A stretch of 9,324 nucleotides of DNA. It comes from Planctomycetia bacterium. GTDB lineage: Bacteria; Planctomycetota; UBA11346. Below are positions 1 to 8,800 of this stretch, piece by piece. The stretch spans positions 1 through 9,324 of the forward strand of contig SYDV01000484.1 in the NCBI GenBank assembly GCA_005801395.1. The letters run 5' to 3'. Below the pieces are notes generated by a model. That model did no database searches. It had not been told where the DNA came from and was given only the letters and a program-made list of their open reading frames with translations. The translations under genes and the position numbers were made by a program. How positions within the stretch are numbered: the first letter of the stretch is position 1; each line of letters opens with the position of its first letter.

Positions 1-1
1 A

Positions 2-1987
2 CTCAAGGCAGAAGGTTTTTCCATCGTTAAATCGGATAATGGATTCACGGTGATTGGAAAGGATCCAGCAGGCGCGATGTATGGCGGATTAGATGTAGCA
101 GAAACTATTCGTTCATCGGGCATCGCTGCAATTCAACCAAAGCAGCAAAATCCGCACATGCAGATGCGTGGAACCAAATTTAATATTCCACTCGATGCAC
201 GGACGCCAAGTTACACAGATGTTTCGGATGCGGCGCAAAAGAATATTGCCGAAATGTGGAATATGGGTTTTTGGAAAGAGTACATCGACACCCTGGCCAA
301 AAATCGCTATAATTACATTTCACTGTGGTCGATGCATCCGTTCCCCAGTTTAGTTAAAGTCCCAGCGTTTCCTGATGTTGCGCTTGCAGATATTAAACGG
401 TCGAAAGGTCCGTTTAAGGAAAATTACAGCCTGCGCGGTTTGTGGGATGGGCCAGAGTTTGAAACTCAGAATATGGAAACCCTCAAGGTGATGACCATTG
501 AGGAAAAGATCGCGTTTTGGCGTGAGGTTATGGCCTATGGAAAGTCGCGAAATATTGATTTTTATTTTGTCAATTGGAATATTTTTACCTATGGTGTTGA
601 TGGTAAATATGGCATCACGGACGACCCTAAAAATACCACGACTATTGATTACTTTCGTCAAAGTGTGAAAGAACTCATATTGACTTACCCGGACCTAGCG
701 GGAATCGGCATAACGACGGGCGAAAACATGGAGGAAGCGAAATCACAAGATAACGCGAAGGATAAATCGTTGAGGATGAGCGCTGAAGCGAAAGAAGACT
801 GGATGGTTAAGACCTATGTCGCGGGAACGCTTGATGCACTAAAAAACCAACCTGGTCGAAAAATTCGGTTTATTCATCGTCAGCATGAAGCATCAACCGA
901 GATGATACTCGAGAAAATGGATGTCTTGATTAAACACCCCGATGTCGACTTTATCTTCAGTTTTAAATATGCCGAGGCACATGTTTACTCCGCTACCAAG
1001 CAGCATAAGCCAGAAAGCTTTGTTCCGACGATTCGCGGCAAAGTCAAAACAGTCTGGACCTTAAGGAATGACGATGTTTACCTCTTCCGTTGGGCGGCTC
1101 CTGATTTCGTTCGCGAATTTGTAAAAGGTATCCCGATGGATGTCACCCAGGGCTATTACTATGGACATGATGGATTTATTAACGCACGGGAATTTACTCA
1201 GCTCGATCAGGAATCACCACGTCAGCTGGAGGTTAAAAAGCATTGGCTTCAATGGATGGTATGGGGTCGATTTGCTTATGACCCAGATTATTCGAATGAG
1301 CGTATTGTGGCATTACTCAATGCTCGCTATCCCGAAGTAGACGGGGCTAAATTTTTAGACGCTTGGCAAAAAGCCTCCCTTGTTTATCCACGCGTAACTG
1401 GTTTTCACTGGGGAAGCCTGGACTTTATGTGGTATATTGAGGGTATACGTGGGGCAGCAAGCTATGCAAAATCCAAAGGGGCGAAAACATCATCTGGTTT
1501 CCACGATGTAGAAACCTTTATCAAAATTCCGCCTCATAAATATGCCGGAGTTCAATCTATTCCCGATTTCATTAAGGGTAAAGCGTCTACGGAGATGAGC
1601 CCGCTCGCCCTCTCCGATTTAATTGATCGGGATGTCGAAGCGGCATTCGCAATGGTGAAAGAGTTTGGTTTAGTGAAGAACAAAGAACTTCGTTTGACGT
1701 TAGACGACATTAACATTATTTGTGAAATGGGCCGGTATTACGCTGATAAAATCAGAGGTTCGACTTATGTCGCTATGGCGCGCGAGAGTCAAAAACCCGC
1801 GGACAAAGAACAAGCGGTTAATGCACTGACTCAAGCAGCTGAACACTACAAAATATTTGTCAGCTTGGTCACAGCCAATCACGTCAATGACATCTGGTTT
1901 AACCGCGTTGGGACTTTGAATTTCAAAAATCAAATCGTGGACGCTCTGGCGGATATCGACATCGCCAGAAAAATTGAAGTTAAGTAA
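2..1987 (+). CDS. GH67-like (alpha-glucuronidase-type) glycoside hydrolase, 5'-truncated by window edge
   Basis: The frame is open to the left edge, giving 661 residues without a true start; the GTG at 50 is internal, because residues before it continue the same beta-rich domain (GFSIVKSDNGFTVIGKDPAG). Residues about 1-45 look like the end of the N-terminal beta domain found in GH67 and GH20 enzymes (GKDPAGAMYGGLDVAE). Residues about 54-392 read as a (beta/alpha)8 barrel with eight recognisable strands: KFNIPLDA, YNYISLW, DFYFVNWN, AGIGITTGENM, IRFIHRQHE, VDFIFSFKY, KTVWTLRNDD and GYYYGHDGF. Glu241 after strand 4 (nt 722-724) is the best acid/base candidate, and the Asp pair in RNDD after strand 7 is a possible partner; both are inferred. 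Residues about 395-661 are a mostly helical C-terminal domain. The likely role is removal of uronic acid or another decoration from a plant or algal polysaccharide. Export cannot be judged because the N-terminus is missing. It could belong to a related but unassigned family; I am moderately sure of the fold and unsure of the substrate. Confidence 0.6.
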   Translation, partial: LKAEGFSIVKSDNGFTVIGKDPAGAMYGGLDVAETIRSSGIAAIQPKQQNPHMQMRGTKFNIPLDARTPSYTDVSDAAQKNIAEMWNMGFWKEYIDTLAKNRYNYISLWSMHPFPSLVKVPAFPDVALADIKRSKGPFKENYSLRGLWDGPEFETQNMETLKVMTIEEKIAFWREVMAYGKSRNIDFYFVNWNIFTYGVDGKYGITDDPKNTTTIDYFRQSVKELILTYPDLAGIGITTGENMEEAKSQDNAKDKSLRMSAEAKEDWMVKTYVAGTLDALKNQPGRKIRFIHRQHEASTEMILEKMDVLIKHPDVDFIFSFKYAEAHVYSATKQHKPESFVPTIRGKVKTVWTLRNDDVYLFRWAAPDFVREFVKGIPMDVTQGYYYGHDGFINAREFTQLDQESPRQLEVKKHWLQWMVWGRFAYDPDYSNERIVALLNARYPEVDGAKFLDAWQKASLVYPRVTGFHWGSLDFMWYIEGIRGAASYAKSKGAKTSSGFHDVETFIKIPPHKYAGVQSIPDFIKGKASTEMSPLALSDLIDRDVEAAFAMVKEFGLVKNKELRLTLDDINIICEMGRYYADKIRGSTYVAMARESQKPADKEQAVNALTQAAEHYKIFVSLVTANHVNDIWFNRVGTLNFKNQIVDALADIDIARKIEVK

Positions 1988-2185
1988 AAATAAATCTGAT
2001 TCAAACATGCTGGAATTAAGAAAAGAATGGGTTACCGTTCCTCTTGTTCTTCTTTCCAATTAGACAAAGTTGAGTCGGAATTGGTATAAGGAGTCATTTA
2101 AGAAAATTGGTGGCAATGACCCGCGCCCATGTTGTTTTCTCATCTGTCCGCCTGGGACTAACTTGGGTTCTTATCAGTCGCGAAG

Positions 2186-2194
2186 TGCTATAGT
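2186..2194 (+). promoter_or_regulatory. Candidate extended -10 promoter for the small ORF
   Basis: TGCTATAGT matches the extended -10 pattern TGnTATAAT with one mismatch in the hexamer. It sits in an AT-rich stretch about 70 bases before the ATG at 2264. No good -35 is present: TTGGGT at 2163 is 20 bases away, which is too far, so the element would depend on the extended -10. Transcription would begin near 2201. The rest of the gap from 1988 shows no convincing terminator for the upstream enzyme gene and no RNA gene. Confidence 0.35.
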
Positions 2195-2263
2195 TTATTA
2201 TTTATTTACCTGTCTTACATTTAACCCTGTATTTTCATGCCGCTTACCTGTATCGTGTGGCCC

Positions 2264-2542
2264 ATGATCTGCGATCACCTTCGTCCCCTCGAGCAGGCGC
2301 TTCAGGCTGCGCGTATTCGCGAAATCTACCGAGGGACTCCCTGGTCACAAAATTGCCGGGAATGGGTTACTTTCGCCGTGCGTCTGGACACTGACGCGCT
2401 GCGTCGACGATTTGCTTTGCCGGCCTGTGTCGTGGTTCATGAAAACACGGATCCTCATTCAGGATTGGAAAAGGGCTTTGTTTGCGAACAATGTCACGAC
2501 GCGGTGATCGGACTGGTCGCTGGCGAGGCTTGGTTTCGTTAA
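2264..2542 (+). CDS. Small conserved-looking hypothetical protein with Cys/His motifs
   Basis: A 92-residue protein starting MICDHLRPLEQAL. The start at 2264 was chosen because the recognisable sequence begins there; an in-frame ATG at 2237 would add nine residues with no clear function, and neither start has a clear Shine-Dalgarno. Nine Cys or His residues lie at positions suited to metal binding: C3 and H5, C31 in NCREW, C55 and H59 in CVVVH, H65, and C74, C77 and H78 in CEQCH. CEQCH matches the CXXCH haem c motif, but there is no signal peptide, so a cytoplasmic zinc-binding protein is more likely than a cytochrome. The sequence resembles short uncharacterised proteins I have the impression of in several Gram-negative groups; this is from memory only. 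The function is unknown. The gene stands alone, with its own possible promoter upstream and a terminator 121 bases downstream. Confidence 0.65.
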   Translation: MICDHLRPLEQALQAARIREIYRGTPWSQNCREWVTFAVRLDTDALRRRFALPACVVVHENTDPHSGLEKGFVCEQCHDAVIGLVAGEAWFR

Positions 2543-2554
2543 CTAGCTAACGAA
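2535..2554 (+). other. Short perfect inverted repeat over the small ORF stop codon
   Basis: TTCGTTA and TAACGAA form a perfect 7-bp stem with a six-base loop, and the stop codon TAA (2540-2542) lies at the top of the left arm. No run of T follows, so it is unlikely to terminate transcription. It might protect the mRNA 3' end or be chance. Confidence 0.4.
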
Positions 2555-2663
2555 TTGGTTCGCGAGGACAGAGTGCTCGATAAACATGAGCGAGAGCGAG
2601 CTATTGGCATCGTGGTATTCACTAAGCGCAATTGATTCGCGCCACTAATGCCATGACCACAGA

Positions 2664-2693
2664 AAAACCGTCGTAGTAAACCACGACGGTTTT
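2664..2693. terminator. Bidirectional rho-independent terminator between the small ORF and rpmA
   Basis: AAAACCGTCGT and ACGACGGTTTT form a perfect 11-bp stem around an eight-base loop (2675-2682). The A-run on the left and T-run on the right give a U-tract in both directions: four T on the + strand and five T on the - strand. It lies between two convergent genes, 121 bases after the stop of the hypothetical ORF and 95 bases after the stop of rpmA, so it can end both transcripts. Confidence 0.85.
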
Positions 2694-2741
2694 GTGAAAT
2701 TTGTCGATCATTACTGAGCGACTAAACAGAAGTCACACGGA

Positions 2742-2767
2742 ATTGTTCGTCGCGAGCGACGAGCAAT
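2742..2767 (-). other. Long hairpin just downstream of rpmA, without U-tract
   Basis: The left arm at 2742-2752 and the right arm at 2757-2767 form an 11-bp stem (one G-U pair on the + strand, A-C on the - strand) around a four-base loop. It starts about 21 bases after the rpmA stop codon on the - strand. What follows on that strand is TTCCGTG rather than a T-run, so it is not a classical terminator. It would form a 3' UTR stem-loop in rpmA mRNA, ahead of the true terminator at 2664-2693. A role in mRNA stability is possible; a dispersed palindromic repeat is the alternative. Confidence 0.5.
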
Positions 2768-2788
2768 GACGGTAAATTATACGGCTAT

Positions 2789-3049
2789 TTAGTTTGCGGC
2801 TGGGGCAGCAGGAGCTGCGACAACGTCAATGAAGCCGTTGCGGAATTGAACCACGCCGTCTTGCAGAGCGAAGATGGTGTGATCGCGGCCTAAGCCAGTA
2901 CCGTGGCCAGCTTTGAATTTGGTGCCGCATTGGCGTACGATGATGCTGCCCGTTTGGGCCACTTCGCCGCCAAAGAGCTTAACGCCCCGGCGTTGACCTT
3001 TGGAATCGCGACCGTTCTGGGTCGAGCCAGTTCCCATTTTATGTGCCAT
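2789..3049 (-). CDS. rpmA: 50S ribosomal protein L27
   Basis: L27 is a large-subunit ribosomal protein whose flexible N-terminal tail reaches the peptidyl transferase centre. The 86 residues carry the family signature: MAHK start, [30 protein letters not shown] and [10 protein letters not shown]. The start at 3049 is fixed by the universal MAHK and by an AAGGTGGT ribosome site three bases before it; the frame stays open 70 codons further upstream, but that extension has no L27 character. The length is normal (E. coli 85). The C-terminus is an unusual Ala/Pro-rich tail, AAPAAPAAN. In the tail, residue 5 is Met and residue 11 is Gln where E. coli has Lys and Arg. The usual neighbours rplU (upstream) and obgE (downstream) are absent; ftsK lies divergently upstream. 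A strong terminator follows at 2664-2693, so the gene is transcribed alone. Confidence 0.97.
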   Translation of the reverse strand: MAHKMGTGSTQNGRDSKGQRRGVKLFGGEVAQTGSIIVRQCGTKFKAGHGTGLGRDHTIFALQDGVVQFRNGFIDVVAAPAAPAAN

Positions 3050-3052
3050 ATG

Positions 3053-3060
3053 ACCACCTT
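3053..3060 (-). promoter_or_regulatory. rpmA ribosome binding site
   Basis: AAGGTGGT on the - strand is one base from the ideal AAGGAGGT and lies three bases before the ATG at 3049. It decides the start against the longer open frame. Confidence 0.85.
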
Positions 3061-3089
3061 GTTCTAAGACGTGCTGTTGGAGGGGCGGA

Positions 3090-3117
3090 AAGTTACGAGC
3101 CCAAACAGGCTTGGCAA
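3090..3117 (-). promoter_or_regulatory. Candidate rpmA promoter
   Basis: On the - strand, TTGCCA (3112-3117, five of six to the consensus -35) and TAACTT (3090-3095, a weak -10) are separated by 16 bases. This would give a leader of roughly 30-35 bases. CATAAT at 3218-3223 is a better -10 on the same strand but lacks a -35 at proper distance. Both assignments are tentative. Confidence 0.3.
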
Positions 3118-3216
3118 GCGGGATTAGGGCTTGGTCTTCGGCGAGGGGATTTTGCCGGGTTGCCGAGAGCAGTTGTCGCGCCAAGCCATTGGGGTGAAGG
3201 GACTTTGCTACAGCGC

Positions 3217-3222
3217 TATTAT
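3217..3222 (+). promoter_or_regulatory. Candidate -10 element for ftsK
   Basis: TATTAT lies 35 bases before the ftsK ATG. No good -35 stands 16-18 bases upstream. The same bases read on the other strand give CATAAT, so divergent promoters could overlap here. Low certainty. Confidence 0.25.
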
Positions 3223-3257
3223 GCCTAGGGTGCCACCCAACAGATGGGGTACAGTTC

Positions 3258-5840
3258 ATGGGGCGCCCAGCACGGGTGGTGGTTTCACTGATTCTCTTTG
3301 CAGTGGCGGGCTTTTTGGCTTTGTCGTTTATGACCTACGCCCATAGCCAAGTGGCCGGTGCAACGGGGGGAGCTGATGGTCGCAACTTGTTTGGCTTCTT
3401 CGGAGCTTGGGTTGGGCATTCTTTTATTTTACTGTGGGGCTTAGCTGCATTTTATCTGCCGATATTGTTGGCTGGTTATGGTATTGCCGTTTGGCGCGAA
3501 GCGGACCTCGATAATTTAGGTCGTCGTTTAACGGGAGCCGCATTATTGGTGCCTGCATTATGCGGAATAATTCATTTGCTGCCATTAACGTTTATTTTTG
3601 ATGGTTTATTATATCGTTGGGATCAATTTCAATTTGGTGGATTAGGCGGTAGTTTAGGGCGTTTCTTGTGTGCAATTCCCGGGCCGTACGAAACTAGTGG
3701 TGCAGGTGTATTAGTTACTCATTTGCATGTTTGGGGTGCCGCTGGCGTATTGCTGTGTTTAGGAATGGCAGCGCTGTTATTAATGCATATTGGATTACGA
3801 CATTTCACTCTGCGTTGCTGGCAAGCTGCTCAGACATGGAAACAAGCGCCTGCGTTAATTATGCCGGAACGACCAGGTCGGGTAAAACCCGCATTTGATC
3901 CCAATGCAAAAGCGCCGATATTAAAAATGCGCGCAACCACCGCTATTAATGAGGTGACTAGGCGTATTGCCGATGATGAAACGGCTTTACCTCCGGACGC
4001 AGAAGAATTATTGGAACGAATTCGTTTACAAAAACAGGCGGTCATGGGTCGCGGTTCAGCGGTAAATGTCCCGGAAACACTCGAATCATTGGCGCAAGCG
4101 AACGCGCTAGCCAACGAAAATGACGAAGAAGCCGTCGTCGATGAAGACGAAAACGAAGAAGTTGGTAGCGCTGAAGCCAATAGCGAAAATGTAGCAGTCA
4201 ACGAATTAGCGGCGCGTGCGCAAACGCCACCTCCGCCAGTAAAGCCGAAGAAAAAGCCTCGTCCGCGTGAACGCACGTCTGATAATCCTGATGCGTATGT
4301 ATTACCGCCGGTTGATTTGCTTGACGATATGCCAGAAAAACGTTTGGCTGAACACGATGCGGAAAAAAATCAGACCTCGCGCGCCATTGAAGAAGTGTTT
4401 TCACATTTCAATGTGGGCGTCCAGGTGGTCAACGCTACCCGTGGTCCGGTGGTGACGCAGTATGAAATTCGTTTGCTCGATCAGTCAATGCGTGTCAATA
4501 AAGTTGAAGGCTTCGAAAAAGATTTGTCGATGAAGCTTGGTACCGAAGGCATTCGTATCGTCGCGCCATTGCCGAATAAAATGACGATCGGTATTGAAGT
4601 GCCAAACCGCGTTAAAGAAGCGGTAGTCATGCGCGATTTGGTCGAAGAAATTGACCCATCAACCATGGCGCTACCGGTTGTTTTAGGCCGTGATGTGGTT
4701 GGTAATCCGATGGTCAGCGATTTAGCTAAGATGCCGCATTTGTTGGTCGCGGGTGCCACCGGCATGGGTAAGTCAGTTTGCATGAACGCGATGATTTGCT
4801 CCATCCTGTTGTTTAAATCGCCAGATGAAGTGAAGTTCATCATGGTTGATCCCAAAATGGTCGAATTAGCTGGGTATGAAGATATTCCGCATTTGCTCGC
4901 GCCTCCCATCACCGACATGACCAAGGCACATGCGGCATTGGAATGGGCCTGTCGAACCATGGACGAAAGATATGAATCGCTACGTCAAACGGGAGTGCGT
5001 GATATTAAAGCCTATAATGAATTAGGTGATGATGAAATTCGCTTTCGGTTAGCGAAGAAAGAATTGAAGCCAGAAGATATTCCGACCGGTGGTCAAAAAA
5101 TGCCATTTATAGTCGTATTGGTCGACGAATATGCTGACCTCATGATGGTTAACAAAGAAGTAGAAAAATCCATCGTTCGTTTGGCAGCCAAATCACGTGC
5201 TTGTGGTATCCATGTTATTTTGACCACGCAGCGTCCGTCAGCCGATGTTGTTACAGGTTTAATTAAATCCAATTTACCGTCACGTATTTGTTTCCGTGTG
5301 GTTGATAAATCAAACTCGCGCGTGGTTATGGATATTAGTGGTGCTGAAAATCTGCTCGGCAAAGGCGACATGTTGTTCTTGCAGCCTGGTGCTAGCCAAC
5401 CAGTTCGTGGTCAAGGCGTGTGGCTGAAAGACGCTGAAATCAACGCGATTATTGAACATGCGAAAATGCATGGGAAACCCACCTATGAAGAGGCGGTGCT
5501 GAAAGTTGGTGCCGTACAAATGGCTGGTGGTGGTAGTAGCGGCAGTAATGGCAGTGCGTGGCTCAGTGATCGCCAATTTCATGAAGCCGTGCAAGCTATG
5601 TACCGCTACAACCGTTCGGGTGCAGATTTCTTCCGCCGTAAATTAAATGTGGGCTATAATAAAGCCACGACCTATGTCGAGCAACTCGAAGACCTCGGAT
5701 TCCTTGGTCCACAAAAGGGCACCAGCCCACGCGAAATATTACGCACGTGGGATGAATGGATAGACCAATTAAAGGAAAATGGCGTGACCTGGGAAGAAGA
5801 GGATGATTTGTATCATAACCCCGTGGAAATTCGTCAGTAA
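3258..5840 (+). CDS. ftsK: DNA translocase FtsK
   Basis: FtsK is a septum-bound hexameric motor that pumps DNA so sister chromosomes resolve at division. The 860 residues show its full layout. Four membrane segments lie at about 8-28, 50-79, 90-114 and 155-178. A hydrophilic linker spans about 190-370, with an acidic stretch at 287-303 (DE-rich) followed by PPPP and a Lys/Arg cluster (320-340). The motor spans about 370-735: Walker A GATGMGKS at 499-506, Walker B VLVDEYAD with D623 and E624, then [20 protein letters not shown] at 656-675. The C-terminal winged-helix gamma domain (about 765-830) recognises orienting sequences in DNA and XerD in other bacteria. The start is set by an in-frame stop at 3195-3197 and GGGG eight bases before the ATG. 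Walker A has Met503 where Ser is commonest; this should be tolerated. The gene is divergent from rpmA and ends one base before the dnaE stop. Confidence 0.96.
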   Translation: MGRPARVVVSLILFAVAGFLALSFMTYAHSQVAGATGGADGRNLFGFFGAWVGHSFILLWGLAAFYLPILLAGYGIAVWREADLDNLGRRLTGAALLVPALCGIIHLLPLTFIFDGLLYRWDQFQFGGLGGSLGRFLCAIPGPYETSGAGVLVTHLHVWGAAGVLLCLGMAALLLMHIGLRHFTLRCWQAAQTWKQAPALIMPERPGRVKPAFDPNAKAPILKMRATTAINEVTRRIADDETALPPDAEELLERIRLQKQAVMGRGSAVNVPETLESLAQANALANENDEEAVVDEDENEEVGSAEANSENVAVNELAARAQTPPPPVKPKKKPRPRERTSDNPDAYVLPPVDLLDDMPEKRLAEHDAEKNQTSRAIEEVFSHFNVGVQVVNATRGPVVTQYEIRLLDQSMRVNKVEGFEKDLSMKLGTEGIRIVAPLPNKMTIGIEVPNRVKEAVVMRDLVEEIDPSTMALPVVLGRDVVGNPMVSDLAKMPHLLVAGATGMGKSVCMNAMICSILLFKSPDEVKFIMVDPKMVELAGYEDIPHLLAPPITDMTKAHAALEWACRTMDERYESLRQTGVRDIKAYNELGDDEIRFRLAKKELKPEDIPTGGQKMPFIVVLVDEYADLMMVNKEVEKSIVRLAAKSRACGIHVILTTQRPSADVVTGLIKSNLPSRICFRVVDKSNSRVVMDISGAENLLGKGDMLFLQPGASQPVRGQGVWLKDAEINAIIEHAKMHGKPTYEEAVLKVGAVQMAGGGSSGSNGSAWLSDRQFHEAVQAMYRYNRSGADFFRRKLNVGYNKATTYVEQLEDLGFLGPQKGTSPREILRTWDEWIDQLKENGVTWEEEDDLYHNPVEIRQ

Positions 5841-5841
5841 G

Positions 5842-8800
5842 TTACGATGAGCGCGCGTACGATCCGCGTTCATCGTTTTGTTGTAGTTCTTCTAAACCCG
5901 CGCTGATGACGCGAATTTGTTCGCGGCCCCAAATGGCACGCAATTTTTCTAGAAGATCATGACAGGGATGTATGCGCCATTGTTCGCCGAACGCGAGGGT
6001 AAGCAGGACATCTTGGGGCGTGTGGATTAACATCGTGAGCGGTCGTGCGCCTGGGTGTTCTTTCAGCGCGGTTTCACTCGTTTTTAATCGACGTTCAATA
6101 TCGCCAGCATCACCACATTGAGTGGTATCAATATGAATGACAATTTCGCGCGTTAGGCGCTCGATAACCAAGGTAGCGGGAATGACGTCGGATATTTGTA
6201 GGCTCGGTAATACTTCAGAGGCGTCGCCCTCTTCAGCGTTGGCTTCTTCGCTGGGTGCCTCGCCATCATCGCTAGTCATGACTGGTCGACTGGGACGTAG
6301 TTCTCGGCGATCCAGTTTACCACAAAATAGCGCGACTAAATCTGGTTCACAGTCATGGGCAAATTTTTCATAGGGACCGGGTATTGTTTCGCCGCGTCGA
6401 TTTGGTTTACCGGGAAATAATACCGCTTCGAATTGGCCATATTGATCCTCAAGACTGAGGATCGCCATAGTTTTTCCAGTCTTGGTGCGAATGACTCGTT
6501 TAGCTAAAACGACAGCGGCGATGGCCGCCGTTGTGCCACTTGCTTGTTCCCGCAATTGCGCGGTGGTGATGGTGGCGACATCGCTTAATGCTGAGCGTTG
6601 CTCGCTCACTGGATGACTGGAAATCCAATATCCGGTCAGGGCTTTTTCAAAGCCCAAACGTTCGGTCATGCTCCAGTCACTAATATCGGGGTAGCCTTTA
6701 ATTTCATCACGGAAGGCTTCGTCTTTTTCGAAGGTAGCAAATAATGTTTGTTGGTTCTGCGCTTTGGTTTGGTTAATACGACTAGCGCGATCAAAGGCGC
6801 GATCTTGCACTTCAAACAGCGCTCGGCGATTGGTGTGCAAACTATCTAATGCACCGACTTTAATCAGGGATTCCATGGCGCGTTTGTTGACCGCGCGCGT
6901 ATCCATACGTTCGCATAAATCGTATAGCGTGTCGTAAGGGCCATGAGCATCGCGTTCGCGAATAATCGCCTGTGCCGCGCCTTCACCGACGGCTTTGACG
7001 CCGCCGAAACCAAAGCGGACGGTGACGTTGCTGGTGTCACTGCTCAGAGCCGCATCATTAAGACTACGTTTAATAACGCGAAATTCCCAGCCCGATTCAT
7101 TCACGTCAGGTGGTAAGACAGGAATTTCCATGATGCGAAGTTCTTCGACGAACTTGGTCATCTTGTCTTTGTTATCCATTTCATAAATCAAGTTAGCGGT
7201 CATGAAGGCGGCATAATGATTTGCCTTCATATACGCCGTCCAATAAGCAATTAATCCATAACAAGCAGAGTGCGATTTGTTAAAGCAGTAGGAGGCGAAA
7301 CCAAGAATCTTCTCCCACATTTCTTTACATTTTTTCTTGTCAAATTGGTTATTGGTCCACGCGCCTTCGATGAATTTCTCTTCCAATTTTTTCAGGACGT
7401 TAATGTCCTTTTTACCCATGGCTTTACGTAAATCGTCGGCTTCAGCTGGCGTAAAGCCGCACAATTCACGGCTGATCGACATCACCTGTTCTTGGTAAAT
7501 ATACAGGCCATAGGTTTCTTTTAAAACGCCTTCCAGCACCGGATGCGGATAATCAACGCGTTCGCGGCCATGTTTGCGGTCGCAATATTGCGTGTGCATG
7601 CCCGCCATCAGTGGGCCTGGTCGATATAATGCGACTAACGCGATTAAATCTTCAAAACGGTCGGGTTTTAATAATTTAATCAGTTCCTGGAAGCCGGTCG
7701 ATTCACATTGGAAAACGCCCAGGGTGCGTCCTGTGCCTAATAGGGCGAAGGTCTTTGGGTCATCAAGTGGCACGAGGCCGTAGTCAATGCTAACACCTTC
7801 GCTTTCGCGGGCGATCTCGGCAGCTTTTTTCAAAATGGACATGGTTTTTAGACCAAGGAAATCCATTTTGAGCAGGCCGCATTTTTCTACCTGCGTCATG
7901 TTAAACTGAGTTGCAGATTTATCCTTAATACGGCAAACCGGCACATAATCACTAACCGGCCCTGGGGCGATAATCATGCCGCAGGCGTGTACGCCCAAGG
8001 AGCGGCCTAGGGATTCTAATTGCAGTGCCGCATCTAGTACATTTTTTGTGCGTTCATCACTGTCATAACGTTTAACCATGCCATCAACGGCGCCAAATTC
8101 ATTTTTATCTTTATTGAGCGGTTTACGTCCAAGGCATACTTGTAAGTCATGTTTACCCGACGGATCTTCTGGTACCAAATTGGCTAATTCTTGTGACTCT
8201 TCTGGCGTCCAATGATAAGCGCGTGCGACATCTTTAATCGCCATACGAGCTTTCATGGTGCCCAAAGTCATAATCTGCGTCACCGCATCTTGGCCATATT
8301 TTTGTGCGACGTACTCAATAACTTCGCCGCGCCGATCTTTGCAGAAATCGATGTCGATATCAGGCATCGATTTGCGCCCAGGATTCATAAAGCGTTCGAA
8401 CAACAAACCATAACGCAGTGGACAAATATCGGTGATGCCCAAGGCATAGGCGACAATGGAACCGGCGGCTGATCCACGTCCGGGGCCGACAGGAATACCC
8501 TTATCTTTGGCCCAGTTAATAAAATCAGCCACAATTAAAAAATACGCGGCAAAACCCATTTTTAATATGGTGTCTAATTCAAAGGTTAGGCGTTGAGTTA
8601 CGACCTCACTGGGATTATCGCCGTAACGTTTTTGAACACCACGTGCGCACAATTCGCGCATCCATGTTTCTTCGCTTTTATGATCGGGACAAGAAAATGA
8701 AGGTAAAAAATAGGTACCGGTAGGGATCTTTGAGCCACGGCACAGTTCTAACACCCGCCGCGTGTTGCTGATCGCGTCGGGTAAATCCTTAAACAGCGCT

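Noticed and set aside
2014..2061. AT-rich imperfect inverted repeat after the glycoside hydrolase gene
   Set aside because: The arms have several mismatches and a long loop, and there is no GC-rich stem or clean T-run, so it cannot be supported as a terminator.
2110..2193. A 27-residue frame (MAMTRAHVVF...) downstream of an AAGGAG at 2088-2093
   Set aside because: The spacing from AAGGAG to the GTG is 16 bases, which is too long, and no recognisable product results; the candidate -10 at 2189 overlaps its stop codon.
2604..2660. Matching segments TGGCAT / ATGCCA and GTGGT / ACCAC as a possible large hairpin
   Set aside because: The paired segments are in the wrong order to nest, so only one could form at a time, across a long loop.
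3191..3201. GGGGTGAAGGG as a possible FtsK-orienting (KOPS) site upstream of ftsK
   Set aside because: It does not match GGGNAGGG, and the orienting motif in this lineage is unknown.
3050..3259. Open frame extending rpmA by 70 codons upstream on the - strand
   Set aside because: The universal L27 start MAHK and a strong ribosome site fix the start at 3049; the extension has no recognisable domain and covers the divergent promoter region.
3830..4276. A 148-codon Ser/Ala-rich open frame on the - strand within ftsK
   Set aside because: It is the reverse-strand shadow of the acidic linker of FtsK; Glu and Asp codons read backwards give Ser and Phe runs.
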